A stretch of 64,000 nt of DNA from Polyangiaceae bacterium (GCA_025936045.1 JAICUB010000017.1:1-64000), one strand, 5' to 3'; positions 43,016 through 59,074 are shown, numbered from the stretch's first letter. Notes: a model not told the origin generated them from the sequence alone. Numbers and translations are program-made.

Positions 43016-44164
43016 TCACGTCGCAAGCTTCACGAGCGTTCCGATGCCGTGCTCGAACGACGCTTCCGGAGTGAGCAAGCTCACGACGGCGTGCGGCTCG
43101 TCCGGGAAATCGAAGAAATATCCCGGCTGAACGAGGACGCCCGCTTCGAGAAAACGCAGCGTCCAGTCTTCGTCGCTCGCCGTCGCGGGCAAACGCAAGA
43201 CGGCGTACCAGCCGCCTTCGACGTGCAAGAGCGAAACGGGTGCGTCCCGACAAGCGGCGCGCGCGGCTTCGAGATTCACGCGAGTGCGGGCGCGCACCGC
43301 GTCCGCCGCCGAGCGCCGCGTCGCGAGGAGCTCCGGCAGGGCGCGCTGCGCCGGCGTGCCGGGCGAAAGAAAGGCGTCGAGCACGATTTCGAGCCGGGCG
43401 AGCGCTTCGGCGACGAGCTCGGGCGCGCCGCCGAGCGTGAGCCAAGCGAGCTTCATTTGCGGGAGCGCCGCGGCTTTCGAGAGCCCGTCGAGCGCGAGTA
43501 CGAGCCCGCTTGCGGCTTCGAGCACCGAGCGAGCGCGGCGCGGATCCTCGCCGAACGCGTAATCGCCGAATACCTCGTCCGAGACGAGCGGCAAGCCGAG
43601 CGCCGTGAGGCGCGCGAGCTCGTCGCGCTTCAGGTACGTGCCGGTCGGGTTGTTCGGACTCACGACGACGATCGCGCGCGAGCGTTCCGTCACCCGTGCC
43701 CGCACTTCGTTCACGTCGATGAACCACGCGCCGTCGTAGCCGAGCCGATACGGGACGAGCTCGACGCTCTCGAGCGCGCCGAGGTGCTCGAGCAAGGGGT
43801 AGCTCGGCGCGGGCACGAGCACCTGGTCGCCGGGGTCGCAAAAGAGCTTGAACGCGAAAGAGTACGCCTCGCTCGTGCTCGCCGTGAGAGCGACGCGCTC
43901 GAGCGGCACCTCGAGACCGCGCTCGCGCCAGAGCGCGCTCACGGCCGCGCGCGCCGTCGCGAGGCCGAACGGCTCGGGCTCGTAGCGGAGCACCTCGTCG
44001 GTGCGCGCGAGCGCGCTCGCGACGTTCGGCGCGTAGGGGATGCCGGCGCGCGTCGGATTCGAAAGCGTGAGGTCGACGAACGGGGCGCCCTGCGCGCGGC
44101 GCGCGGCGACGGCGAGGCTCAGGCGGTTCGGCGTGAGGTCGTGCGCGCTCCGGCGCGAGAACAC
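43016..44164 (-). CDS. Class I/II PLP-dependent aminotransferase
   Basis: 382 residues from GTG 44164, 2 nt after the stop of the class V gene; longer frames run through that gene. Fold type I motifs: TASTSEAYSFAFKLFCDPGD (cofactor phosphate region), VVSPNNPTGTYL (the NPTG substrate loop), SDEVFGDYAF (the Asp contacting the PLP nitrogen) and LDGLSKAAALPQMKLAW with the Schiff-base Lys. It resembles alanine/aspartate-type aminotransferases, but the amino-group donor cannot be read from sequence. It is co-transcribed with the class V enzyme upstream. Confidence 0.88.
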   Translation of the reverse strand: MFSRRSAHDLTPNRLSLAVAARRAQGAPFVDLTLSNPTRAGIPYAPNVASALARTDEVLRYEPEPFGLATARAAVSALWRERGLEVPLERVALTASTSEAYSFAFKLFCDPGDQVLVPAPSYPLLEHLGALESVELVPYRLGYDGAWFIDVNEVRARVTERSRAIVVVSPNNPTGTYLKRDELARLTALGLPLVSDEVFGDYAFGEDPRRARSVLEAASGLVLALDGLSKAAALPQMKLAWLTLGGAPELVAEALARLEIVLDAFLSPGTPAQRALPELLATRRSAADAVRARTRVNLEAARAACRDAPVSLLHVEGGWYAVLRLPATASDEDWTLRFLEAGVLVQPGYFFDFPDEPHAVVSLLTPEASFEHGIGTLVKLAT

Positions 44165-44166
44165 GC

Positions 44167-45345
44167 TCAGGCGAGCTCCGCGAGCGCGGCCGCGAAACGC
44201 TGGTATTGAGCGCGCTCGTTGTAGAGCTGCGCCGTGACGCGCACGACGCGCCGCGGCGCGGCCGGCCAAAACGTGGCGAGCGCCTGGAAGCGGCGCGCGC
44301 AGAGCTCTGCGTAAAGCGGCTCGCAGAAGGGCGACGCCTCGAAGCCGGGAGCTTGCGCGGCGTCGCGCAGCGTAACGCTCGCGAGCGAGCCGAGCATCGA
44401 TTCGGGGCAGAGCGGCTCGCTGCCGACGGCGTCGAGCAAGAGCCTGCGCGCGTAGCAGACGAGCTCGTGGTTGTGCGCTTGCAAGGCCGGAAAGCCGCCG
44501 GGCAAGAGCCCGGCCAGGAGCTCGAGCGCGCGCGGCGCCGAGAGAATGGCGCTCGGCTCGATGGTGCCGACCCAATCGAACTCGAGCCAGAGCTTCGGGC
44601 GATCGGTGCGCCGCGTGTTCGCGCCGTGACTGATGACGAGCGGCCGGAGCGTAGCGTGGCGTTCGGGACGCGCGACGAGGATCGCGCAGCCCTTCGGCGT
44701 GCAGCACCATTTATGCAGGTTCGCGGCGTAGTAGTCGGCGCCGAGCGCGTCGAGCTCGAGCGGCAGCATGCCGGGCGCGTGCGCGCCGTCGATGAGCGAG
44801 AGCACCCCGCGCTCGCGCAAGGCCGCGACGATTTCGGCGACGGGGAACACCATGCCCGTCGGGCTCGTCACGTGATCGACGATGGCGATGCGCGTCCGCT
44901 CCGTAACGGCCGCGAGCACCGCGCGCACCACGTCGTTCGGCTCGCGCACGGGCACGGGCACCTCCGCGACCGTGACGTTCGCGCCCGCGCGGCCGCCCCA
45001 ATAGCGCGCCGCGTTGTTGCATGCGTTGTAGCCGTGATCGGTAACGAGGATTTCGTCGCCCGCTCGCAGCGGCAACGACGCGAGCACCGTGTTCACGCCG
45101 GCGGTCGCGTTGCCCACGAAGACGAGCGAGCGCGGCTCGACGCCGACGAAGGCGGCGACGGCGGCGCGCGCGCGGTCGAGCGCCGGCTCGAGCTCGTTCA
45201 GCATGAAGCGCACGGGCTCACGCTCGAGCCGCGCTCGCCAGGCGTCTTGCTCCGCGAGAACGGCCGTCGGGCACGCGCCGAACGCGCCGTGATTCAGGAA
45301 ATCCACCTCGGGATCGAGCTGCCACTGTGCGACGAACGGACTCAC
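44167..45345 (-). CDS. Class V PLP-dependent aminotransferase (isopenicillin-N-epimerase-like)
   Basis: 392 residues from GTG 45345. The N-terminus FVAQWQLDPEVDFLNHGAFG is the conserved start of the isopenicillin-N-epimerase-like branch of class V. PLP motifs: VGNATAGVNTVL, DHVTSPTGMVFP, SLIDGAHAPGMLPL (Asp) and LHKWCCTPKGCAIL with the Schiff-base Lys. It might act as an epimerase, a cysteine lyase/desulfurase-like enzyme or an aminotransferase. An in-frame ATG at 45369 would overlap the divergent ilvE start, so the GTG is preferred. Start codons of the two divergent genes are 22 nt apart. Confidence 0.87.
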   Translation of the reverse strand: MSPFVAQWQLDPEVDFLNHGAFGACPTAVLAEQDAWRARLEREPVRFMLNELEPALDRARAAVAAFVGVEPRSLVFVGNATAGVNTVLASLPLRAGDEILVTDHGYNACNNAARYWGGRAGANVTVAEVPVPVREPNDVVRAVLAAVTERTRIAIVDHVTSPTGMVFPVAEIVAALRERGVLSLIDGAHAPGMLPLELDALGADYYAANLHKWCCTPKGCAILVARPERHATLRPLVISHGANTRRTDRPKLWLEFDWVGTIEPSAILSAPRALELLAGLLPGGFPALQAHNHELVCYARRLLLDAVGSEPLCPESMLGSLASVTLRDAAQAPGFEASPFCEPLYAELCARRFQALATFWPAAPRRVVRVTAQLYNERAQYQRFAAALAELA

Positions 45346-45367
45346 GGGTAAGATTCTGGCACACGCC

Positions 45368-46369
45368 ATGGGCCCGCTCGACAAGGAATGGCCGAACTTC
45401 GACGCGATGCCCGAGGCGGACGCGCTCACGGGCACGCGACCACGCGGGCAAAAGCTCGCACGCTGGGTGTGGTGGGACGGCGATCTACGCGAAGCGGATC
45501 AGCAGAGCGTCCACTACTACGCGAACGCTCTGCACTACGGCACTGCCGTGTTCGAGGGCATTCGCTGCTACCCGACGCCGCAGGGACCCGTGCTCGTCCG
45601 CTTGCGCGACCACGTCGAACGCTTGCTGCTCTCCGCGAGGCTCTACGGCATGCGCGTGCCGTTCGAGCTCGATGCGTTCGTGCGCGGCGCAGTCGAGCTC
45701 ACGCGCCGAAACGGCATCCAAAACGGCTACCTGCGTCCGCTCGCCTACTTCGGCGCGGGCCCGATCGATCTCAAGCCGAAGCGCGAGTGCCTCGTGCACG
45801 CGTTCATCGCCGTGCGCGAGCTCGGCACGTTTCTCGGTGAGGACGCGCTCAGGAACGGCATCCGCGTCATGGTCTCGAGCTGGCGCAAGGTGCATCACTC
45901 GATGCTGCCGACGATGGCGAAGGCAAGCGGTCACTACGCGAACAACGTGCTCGCCGCGCACGAGGCGTACGATCACGGCTTCGACGACGCCATCTTGCTC
46001 AATCAAGACGGCAGCGTGGCGAGCGCGACCGGGTGCAACGTGTTTTTCGTCAAGGGCGGTGAGCTCGTGACGAACGACGAGTCGAGCTCGATCGTCCCCG
46101 GCATCACGCGTGACTGCGTGCTCGACATCGCCGCCGAGCACGGCGTCAAGGTGACCGTTCGCGCCTTCACGCGCGAGGATCTCCTGCGCGCCGACGAGAT
46201 GTTCCTCACGGGCACCGCCGCCGAGGTCACGCCCGTGCGCGAGCTCGACGGCATGCAATTCGCGACCGGCAAAGGCACGCTCGGGGCGTCCTTCCAGCGC
46301 GCGTACTTGCGCGCCGTGACGGGCAAGGACGAGCAGCGCCGCGCTTGGCTCACGGCGGTGAACGGCTGA
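45368..46369 (+). CDS. ilvE: Branched-chain amino acid aminotransferase (class IV)
   Basis: 333 residues, fold type IV. The N-terminus WVWWDGDLREADQQSVHYYA and HYGTAVFEGIRCY are diagnostic. The likely Schiff-base Lys lies in MAKASGHYANNVLAAHEA. The PLP-phosphate segment is ASATGCNVFFV, where IlvE proteins usually have SEGAGENLF. The C-terminal LTGTAAEVTPVREL is conserved. It makes or breaks down Leu, Ile and Val using glutamate. TAAGAT ends 13 nt upstream and could be the -10. It shares a 22-nt divergent region with the class V gene. Confidence 0.92.
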   Translation: MGPLDKEWPNFDAMPEADALTGTRPRGQKLARWVWWDGDLREADQQSVHYYANALHYGTAVFEGIRCYPTPQGPVLVRLRDHVERLLLSARLYGMRVPFELDAFVRGAVELTRRNGIQNGYLRPLAYFGAGPIDLKPKRECLVHAFIAVRELGTFLGEDALRNGIRVMVSSWRKVHHSMLPTMAKASGHYANNVLAAHEAYDHGFDDAILLNQDGSVASATGCNVFFVKGGELVTNDESSSIVPGITRDCVLDIAAEHGVKVTVRAFTREDLLRADEMFLTGTAAEVTPVRELDGMQFATGKGTLGASFQRAYLRAVTGKDEQRRAWLTAVNG

Positions 46370-46406
46370 TACCCGCTGGGCGCCTTCCGTTCGCTCGAAA
46401 TCGCGC

Positions 46407-46412
46407 TAGGCT
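46407..46412 (+). promoter_or_regulatory. TANNNT -10-like element (TAGGCT) of the 46423 gene
   Basis: TAGGCT ends 10 nt before ATG 46423. No ribosome site lies between, which supports that start over one 78 nt upstream. Confidence 0.4.
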
Positions 46413-46422
46413 CCGCGCCGCC

Positions 46423-47634
46423 ATGTCCCAAGCAGAGTCGTTGTTTCACGCCATCCCGCTCGCGCCACCCGATCCCATCCTCGGTGTCACGGACGCGTTC
46501 AACGCCGACACCAATCCGAAGAAGGTGAACCTCGGCGTCGGCGTGTACCAGGACGGCCAGGGTCGCATCCCCGTGCTCCGTTCGGTGCGCGAAGCGGAGA
46601 AGCGCTGGTTCGAAACCGAGAATTCGAAGGCGTACCTGCCGATCGACGGCCTGCCGGCTTACCGCACCGGCGTGCAGAACCTGCTCTTCGGCACGGACCA
46701 CGCGGTCGTGAAGGGCGGACAGGTCGTGACCGCGCAAGTGCTCGGCGGCACCGGCGGCTTGCGCATGGGGGCGGATTTCTTGAAGCGTTTCGCGCCGGCC
46801 TCGTCCGAGGTGTTTCTCTCGAGTCCGACCTGGGAAAACCACCGTGCCGTGTTCGAGGCAGCCGGCTTCAAGGTGAACGAGTACGCGTATTACGATCCGG
46901 AGACGCGCGGGCTCGCCTTCGGCAAGATGGTCGCGTCGCTACGCGCGATGCCCAAGTCGAGCATCGTGCTCTTGCATGCCTGCTGTCACAACCCGACGGG
47001 CGTCGATCTCGACGCGGGGCAGTGGCAGGAGCTTACGGGCATTTTCCGCGAGCAGAACCTGATTCCGTTCCTCGATCTCGCGTACCAGGGCTTCGCCGAG
47101 GGGCTCGACGCGGACGCTTTCGCGGTGCGGGCGTTCGCGGACGCCGGCATCCCGATGGTGATTTCGAGCTCGTTCTCGAAGTCTTTTTCGCTCTATCGCG
47201 AGCGCGTCGGCGCCGTCACGCTCGTGACCGCGAACGCCGACGAGGCGAAGCGCGCGACGTCGCAGCTCAAGCGCGTCATCCGCTCGAGTTACTCGAACCC
47301 GAGCTCGCACGGCGCGCAGGTCGTCGCGCTGATTCTGACGGACGCGGAGCTCCGCAAGGCTTGGGAGCTCGAGCTCGGCGAAATGCGCGAGCGCATCTTG
47401 CGCATGCGGACGCTCTTCGTCGAAAAGCTCGCCGCGAAGCAAGCGGCGCGCGACTTTTCGTTCGTGAGGAAGCAGCGCGGAATGTTCTCGTATTCGGGCC
47501 TCGAGCTGCCCCGCGTGCAGCGCCTGCGCACCGAATTCGGAATCTACGTGGTCGACAGCGGCCGCATGTGCGTCGCCGCCATGAACGAAGGCAACCTCGA
47601 CTACATCACCGACTCGATCGCGAAGGTGTTGTAG
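46423..47634 (+). CDS. Aromatic/aspartate aminotransferase (class I, TyrB/AspC type)
   Basis: 403 residues. The class Ia pattern is clear: DAFNADTNPKKVNLGVGVYQ near the N-terminus, GGTGGLRMGADFL (cofactor cup), LLHACCHNPTGVDLD, DLAYQGFAEG and SSSFSKSFSLYRERVGAV with the Schiff-base Lys. GMFSYSGL and the C-terminal Arg-containing GRMCVAAMN fit the aspartate/tyrosine aminotransferase family. It transfers amino groups between glutamate and aspartate or aromatic 2-oxo acids. Its stop abuts the convergent lipoprotein gene with no spacer. Confidence 0.93.
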   Translation: MSQAESLFHAIPLAPPDPILGVTDAFNADTNPKKVNLGVGVYQDGQGRIPVLRSVREAEKRWFETENSKAYLPIDGLPAYRTGVQNLLFGTDHAVVKGGQVVTAQVLGGTGGLRMGADFLKRFAPASSEVFLSSPTWENHRAVFEAAGFKVNEYAYYDPETRGLAFGKMVASLRAMPKSSIVLLHACCHNPTGVDLDAGQWQELTGIFREQNLIPFLDLAYQGFAEGLDADAFAVRAFADAGIPMVISSSFSKSFSLYRERVGAVTLVTANADEAKRATSQLKRVIRSSYSNPSSHGAQVVALILTDAELRKAWELELGEMRERILRMRTLFVEKLAAKQAARDFSFVRKQRGMFSYSGLELPRVQRLRTEFGIYVVDSGRMCVAAMNEGNLDYITDSIAKVL

Positions 47635-48327
47635 TCACTTGGCGTGGTCGACGAGCGCGAACGAGTCGTCGCCCGACTGGTTCGCCTCGTTGCCGCGCTC
47701 GATCAGGACCGAGCGGTAGATGACGGTACCGTCGGCCGTCGTGATTTCACCGGCCAGGTCGACGCCCGGCACCGCGTGGCTGCCGGTGATGCCGAGGCTC
47801 GCGACCTGGTCGCCGAGCATGACGCGGTAGTTCTTGGTCTCGCAGTCGAGCTCGGACGGGCCGACCATGCAGGTGCCCTTGGAGCTCGCCGTGAAGCCGA
47901 TGTTCTCGTCGGGCGCGAGGCTCGCAGACGCCATGAACGTTTCGTAGTCCCCGAGCGTACCTGGCTTTTCTTCGCCGTCGTCGAGCAGGGCGACCTGCGT
48001 GACTTCACCGTTACCGTCGACCGTCGCGCGTAGCGAGCGGGCCCCCGAATTGTCCTCGAGCTTGTACTCCATGACCCAGCCGTCGCCCGCGCGCGCGACG
48101 ACGCGCTCGGTGAAGACGGCCGCCTCCTTGCGGAAGGTGCCGCTCACGACGTGCACGGTAAAGTCTCCGACTTTGTGCGTGAACGGGTTGGCCGCGAGCA
48201 CGGGCAGCGGCGCTTCCGCACGGGCGGCCGTGGCCGTCGCCGGCGCGACCGCCGCGGATTGCTCGGCGCTGCACGCTGCGGCGCAGAATGCCGTGAAAAC
48301 GAGAGCCCCAACGCTGAATGTGCGCAT
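47635..48327 (-). CDS. Uncharacterised lipoprotein
   Basis: 230 residues from ATG 48327, preceded by a GAAGG ribosome site. The signal FSVGALVFTAFCAAACSAEQ ends in a lipobox with the Cys at about residue 19. An Ala/Thr linker follows, then a beta-rich domain (VGDFTVHVVSGTFRKEAAVF, GWVMEYKLEDN, SLRATVDGNGEVTQVALLDD). Two Cys (KGTCMVG, ELDCETKN) may pair. I recognise no family. It is convergent with the aromatic aminotransferase and divergent from the histidine kinase gene; co-function with either is not evident. Confidence 0.75.
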   Translation of the reverse strand: MRTFSVGALVFTAFCAAACSAEQSAAVAPATATAARAEAPLPVLAANPFTHKVGDFTVHVVSGTFRKEAAVFTERVVARAGDGWVMEYKLEDNSGARSLRATVDGNGEVTQVALLDDGEEKPGTLGDYETFMASASLAPDENIGFTASSKGTCMVGPSELDCETKNYRVMLGDQVASLGITGSHAVPGVDLAGEITTADGTVIYRSVLIERGNEANQSGDDSFALVDHAK

Positions 48328-48381
48328 GTGTGTGGCCTTCTCATGCCGCGGCGGAAACGGCCAAGTTTTGGGGGGACGTGT

Positions 48382-48387
48382 TACGCT
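48382..48387 (+). promoter_or_regulatory. TANNNT -10-like element (TACGCT) of the histidine kinase gene
   Basis: TACGCT ends 11 nt before ATG 48399, with no ribosome site between. It is the same hexamer as before the 26106 and 62275 genes. Confidence 0.4.
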
Positions 48388-48398
48388 CATGGTGCGGT

Positions 48399-49982
48399 AT
48401 GGCGATGGGTTCGCGAGAGGACGAGGGCGAGAGGACGCTGCGCGAGAACGTCGTGCGCGCGGAGACGGCGCTGCGGGCCTCCGAAGAGCGCTTTCGTATC
48501 GTCGTGCACGGCGCGCCGGACGGCGTCGCGATCCTGCGCGGACCCACGATTCTGTATCTGAACCCGCGCGCGGCGCGGCTCATCGGCCTCGCGCGACCCG
48601 AAGACGGCTACGGCCGCCCGATCAGCGATTTCATTCACCCGGACGACGCTGCCATCGCCGCCGACCGCATCGGCGACATGTTTCGCACCGGCAAGGCACA
48701 CGAGAACGCGCACGAGTACCGCTCGCGCTCGCTCGACGGCCGCGAGCTCGTCGTCGAAATCAGCTCGATTCTCATCGATTTCGACGGCGGGCGTGCCGTA
48801 CTCGCGTTCGCGCGCGACGTGACCGAGCGGAAGGCGATGCAGGCGCGCCTCGCTCAAGCCGATCGGCTCGCGGCGCTCGGCATGCTGTCGGCCGGGGTCG
48901 CCCACGAGATCAACAACCCGCTCGCCTACGTGCTCATGAACCTCGAGCTCATGAGCCGCGAGCTCTCGAAGGGCGGCCCCGTGGATACCCAGACGTTGCT
49001 CACGCGCCTACGCGAAGCGCGTCACGGCGGCGAGCGCGTCGCGACGATCGTGCGCGATCTCAAGACGTTCGCGCGCGAAGACCAGGCGGTGCGCTGGCCC
49101 GTTCAGCTCGAGAGGGTGCTCGACGCGGCGCTCAACGTCGCGGGCGGTGAAATCGCGAAGCGCGGGCGTATCGTGCGCGACTACGGAGCGATCCCCGTCG
49201 TCGAGGGCATCGCCGCGCGGCTCGAGCAGGTATTCGTCAACTTGCTCTCGAACGCGGCGCAAGCGCTGCCCGAAGACTCGATCTGGCGCAACGAAGTCGC
49301 CGTACGCGTGAGCGAGGACGCCGACTTCGTCTACGTGAGCGTGAGCGACACCGGCGTGGGCATGACGGACGCCGTGAAACGCCATATCTTCGACCCGTTT
49401 TTCACGACCAAGCCTGCCGGCGTGGGCACCGGGCTCGGCCTGCCGATCTGTCAGGGCATCGTGCTCGCCCACGGCGGCGGCATCGAGGTATCGAGCGAGC
49501 CCGGCTCGGGCAGCACGTTCGTCGTGAAGCTCCGGCGCTGGACCGGCAGCGTCGGGGAAGCGCAGCCCGAAGCGCGCGCACCGAGCGCGCAGCGCGGCCG
49601 CATTCTGATCGTCGACGACGACGCCGCGGTGGGCCGCACGTTGCGCCTTGCGCTCGAGGAAGATCACGAGGTCACCGTCGTCAGAGGCGGCCAGGAGGCG
49701 CTCGGGGTGCTCCGAACGCGCGACGGCGCGGCCGACTACGACGTCGTGATCTGCGACCTTTTGATGCCGGGCATGACGGGCAACGAGCTCTTCGCGATCG
49801 TGAAGGAGGAGCTGCCCGACGTCGCGCGCCGCTTCGTCTTCATGTCGGGCGGCTACTTCGACGGTGACGAGGAGACGAGCACGGGCGGGCAGCCGGTGCT
49901 CGAAAAGCCGTTCAACCTCGAGCAGGTGCGGGCGGTGCTGAGAGACGTGGTGGGCCTTCGCCAGCCGCCTGCCGCCTCGTAG
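48399..49982 (+). CDS. Hybrid sensor histidine kinase: PAS, kinase core, receiver
   Basis: 527 residues, no membrane segment. An N-terminal coiled-coil leads into a PAS domain (about 28-145; RFRIVVHGAPDGVAIL). The H-box AGVAHEINNPLAYV has the phospho-acceptor His169. The HATPase domain has NLLSNAAQAL (N-box), SDTGVGM (G1) and GVGTGLGLPI (G2). A C-terminal receiver domain (about 401-520) has the acceptor Asp453 in DVVICDLLMPGMTG and Lys in LEKPFN. It senses an unknown cytoplasmic signal. No separate response regulator is adjacent. The 3' end overlaps the convergent 50886 gene by 71 nt. Confidence 0.94.
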   Translation: MAMGSREDEGERTLRENVVRAETALRASEERFRIVVHGAPDGVAILRGPTILYLNPRAARLIGLARPEDGYGRPISDFIHPDDAAIAADRIGDMFRTGKAHENAHEYRSRSLDGRELVVEISSILIDFDGGRAVLAFARDVTERKAMQARLAQADRLAALGMLSAGVAHEINNPLAYVLMNLELMSRELSKGGPVDTQTLLTRLREARHGGERVATIVRDLKTFAREDQAVRWPVQLERVLDAALNVAGGEIAKRGRIVRDYGAIPVVEGIAARLEQVFVNLLSNAAQALPEDSIWRNEVAVRVSEDADFVYVSVSDTGVGMTDAVKRHIFDPFFTTKPAGVGTGLGLPICQGIVLAHGGGIEVSSEPGSGSTFVVKLRRWTGSVGEAQPEARAPSAQRGRILIVDDDAAVGRTLRLALEEDHEVTVVRGGQEALGVLRTRDGAADYDVVICDLLMPGMTGNELFAIVKEELPDVARRFVFMSGGYFDGDEETSTGGQPVLEKPFNLEQVRAVLRDVVGLRQPPAAS

Positions 49983-50886
49983 TCGCCGCGGCACAGAACG
50001 CGCGGTGTTGGGCGAGGGCGTCCACGAGATCCGCCGTGGTCTTCACCATCGGTACGCGCGCGCGCGCCATGTCGGCGATGAGCTCCTTGCCGCGACGGGT
50101 GAGCGCTCGGCCCACCATCGCGAGCTCGCTCTCGAGCGGCGTGGGCGTGGCCGACCAACGCGGCTCGAAGGCGGCCAGGTGTTCGCCCGCGACGACGAAC
50201 GTCGTCCAGGTGTCGAAGACGTCCACGTCGGTACGCAACGTTTCACACTTGCTCTTGGCCGCCTCCGCGTACGCGAAGACGAGCGGCTCGATGCCGCTGA
50301 AGACCGGCCAGGCGCCGAGTGCCCGCGCGAGCTCCTCCGCGACGCGATCGATCGTGCGCATCGTGAGCGCGATCTTCAGGTAACGGCTCCGGTAAAACTC
50401 CTCGATTGGGAACGCGAACGCCTTGAACGGCTCCCCCCAGAGCTCGTCGATGCCCTCCTCACCGCTCCGGTGGAGCACCATGCGGCCGAGCTCGAGCGCC
50501 TCGGTCAGGTGCTGTCCGCACTGACGCATCAGCGGATTGTCGCTCTTGACGACGACGCCGAGCTTCTGGAGCTCGACGAGCTTCTGGAAAATGTCCGCCG
50601 CGCGGTTGAAAAGCGAACCGGCGAGCATCGCGCCCTTGACGCGCTTGCGCTCGACGGCGCTCTCGGCGTCGTAAGCTGCGCGCGCTTCTTCCAGCCGCTC
50701 GCCGGGCACGTTGATGCCGTGCTCGACGTGATTGAACAGGCGTCGCGTGAGCGCTTCGATCAGCCGCCGCTTCTCGAGCAAGGTGTCCGCGGGGACCGGG
50801 TACGCCTTGATCCAATAACCGTCGTAAAAAACGCGCGAACGTCCGTCGATGACTCGCTCGGTGCCAGTCTCGATCTGTTCTTCCAT
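49912..50886 (-). CDS. Conserved hypothetical helical protein
   Basis: 324 residues. No signal peptide or membrane segment is evident. The sequence is mostly helical (LIEALTRRLFNHVEHGINVP, EARAAYDAESAVERKRVKGA, SLFNRAADIFQKLVELQKLG). A proline-rich tail closes it. The N-terminus contains FYDGYWIKAY, an aromatic cluster. I do not recognise the family; the compositional quality and length argue for a real gene. The last 71 nt are convergent-overlapping with the histidine kinase gene. Upstream lies the 26-bp palindrome at 51006-51031. Confidence 0.65.
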   Translation of the reverse strand: MEEQIETGTERVIDGRSRVFYDGYWIKAYPVPADTLLEKRRLIEALTRRLFNHVEHGINVPGERLEEARAAYDAESAVERKRVKGAMLAGSLFNRAADIFQKLVELQKLGVVVKSDNPLMRQCGQHLTEALELGRMVLHRSGEEGIDELWGEPFKAFAFPIEEFYRSRYLKIALTMRTIDRVAEELARALGAWPVFSGIEPLVFAYAEAAKSKCETLRTDVDVFDTWTTFVVAGEHLAAFEPRWSATPTPLESELAMVGRALTRRGKELIADMARARVPMVKTTADLVDALAQHRAFCAAATTRRQAAGEGPPRLSAPPAPARG

Positions 50887-51005
50887 GACATGCTTCCGTG
50901 GCTATCGAAGCAGGGCGCGCCGGTCGGCTCGCGGCGCGTCATGCGCGGACTCTACTCCAAGCTTTTTCGAATGCTCAGCGAACGCACGAGAAAAGTGCGT
51001 AGGGG

Positions 51006-51031
51006 AAATTCGTAGGAGCTCCTACGAATTT
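51006..51031. promoter_or_regulatory. Perfect 26-bp palindrome
   Basis: AAATTCGTAGGAG (51006-51018) is followed directly by its exact reverse complement, with no mismatch and no spacer. It lies 112 nt past the P-type ATPase stop and 120 nt before ATG 50886. It could be an operator for a dimeric regulator of the 50886 gene. As RNA it gives an 11-bp stem with a 4-nt loop, so a terminator of the ATPase message is also possible. It is AT-rich at both ends, unlike its surroundings. Confidence 0.7.
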
Positions 51032-51142
51032 GCCGCTCCGTCGCATTCAGCTCTACCCCGAGGCGTGACGCGCGGCGAAACACGAGCTCGCGGCACGAGA
51101 CACGTGACGCCACGGCATGAAACGAAACCGTGGCGAAACGGA

Positions 51143-57408
<6,266 letters not shown>

Positions 57409-57416
<8 letters not shown>

Positions 57417-58256
57417 CAGCGCCGAAGCGGACGACGCGCGCCCCGACTTGCTCGCGGCCGGCGCCGGTCGGCTCGGCTTCTGGGAGCGTCACAGCATCGC
57501 GTTCGTGCGGCGCACCTTCGACCCCGGGCCCGTCGACCGCACGATCCGCTTCTTCCAGCGTTGGGTCGGCTCGACCTGGATCCACCACTTCACCAAGAAC
57601 CTGCGCTTCGTGTTCGGCCTCGAGCGGCTGCCGCGCTTCGCGCGCGACCAGAGCTACGTGCTCGTCTGTAACCACCGGAGCTTCTTCGATCTCTACGTCG
57701 TCATCGGCCACCTCGTGCGGCGGGGTTTGAAGCATCGCATCGTCTTCCCCGTGCGCGCCGACTTCTTCTACACGGGGCCGCTCGGCCTGTTCGTGAACGG
57801 CGTGATGAGCTTTTTCGCGATGTATCCGCCGATCTTCCGCGAACGCAAGAAGCTCGCACTAAACCCCACGAGCCTCGACGAGCTCGCGTGGCTGCTGCGC
57901 CGGGGCGGCTTCTTCTGCGGCATGCATCCGGAAGGCACGCGCAAGAAAGACGACGACCCCCACACCTTCTTACCGGCGCAGCGCGGCGTCGGCCGGGTCA
58001 TTCACGAAGCGCGCGTCCCCGTCATCCCGGTCTTCGTCAACGGCCTCTTGCCGAACGAGCTGGCGCGCCAGGTCGCGAGTAACTTCGACGGCACCGGCCG
58101 CAAAATCGTCGTCGTCTTCGGCGAGCCCATCGATTTTTCCGATCTCTTCGCCGAGCCCGGCACGTCCAAAGTGCATCAAGCCGTCGCCGACCGCACGCTC
58201 GAGGTCATCGGCAAGCTCGGCCAAGAGGAGCGCGTGCATCGGGCGGAGCTCGAACG

Positions 58257-58260
<4 letters not shown>
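57409..58260 (+). CDS. plsC: 1-acyl-glycerol-3-phosphate acyltransferase (PlsC family)
   Basis: 283 residues. Acyltransferase motif I is [13 protein letters not shown] (HX4D), motif III is [14 protein letters not shown], and motif IV covers [14 protein letters not shown]. These mark the PlsC fold, which acylates lysophosphatidate to phosphatidate or a related lipid. A weak hydrophobic segment near 118-135 may associate with the membrane. It overlaps the SseB-like gene by 8 nt and the macro-domain gene by 4 nt, so all three are probably translated together. Confidence 0.9.
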
Positions 58261-58805
<545 letters not shown>

Positions 58806-58938
58806 ACGTCGCGCACGCCGTGGCGTGAGTTTGGTTCTTTTGATTGAGGGGCGACCTTTGTCGCACTGAGTCAACGGCGCCATTCCGCCCCGTTCCACGT
58901 GGCTCCGGCGCGGGCTCGCGACGGGAAAATTGGGACAC

Positions 58939-58994
58939 GTCGGCTCTACGCCGACTTCACGATTTTTCGGCCGTTTTCCGCGAAACAAAACGGC
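58939..58994. other. Two short stem-loops in the gap before the beta-helix lipoprotein gene
   Basis: GTCGGC (58939-58944)/GCCGAC (58950-58955) and GCCGTTTT (58970-58977)/AAAACGGC (58987-58994) lie in the 269-nt region between the macro-domain gene and ATG 59075. A T5 run (58963-58967) after the first hairpin makes it a weak terminator candidate. The second may lie in the leader of the downstream gene. I see no convincing promoter there. Confidence 0.35.
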
Positions 58995-59074
58995 GCGCGC
59001 GGCCGTCCTTGCAAACTCGCTCCTTCGAACTGCCGTGGCGCACGAGGGAGTCAACGAAGGGAACAGGTCAAGCG

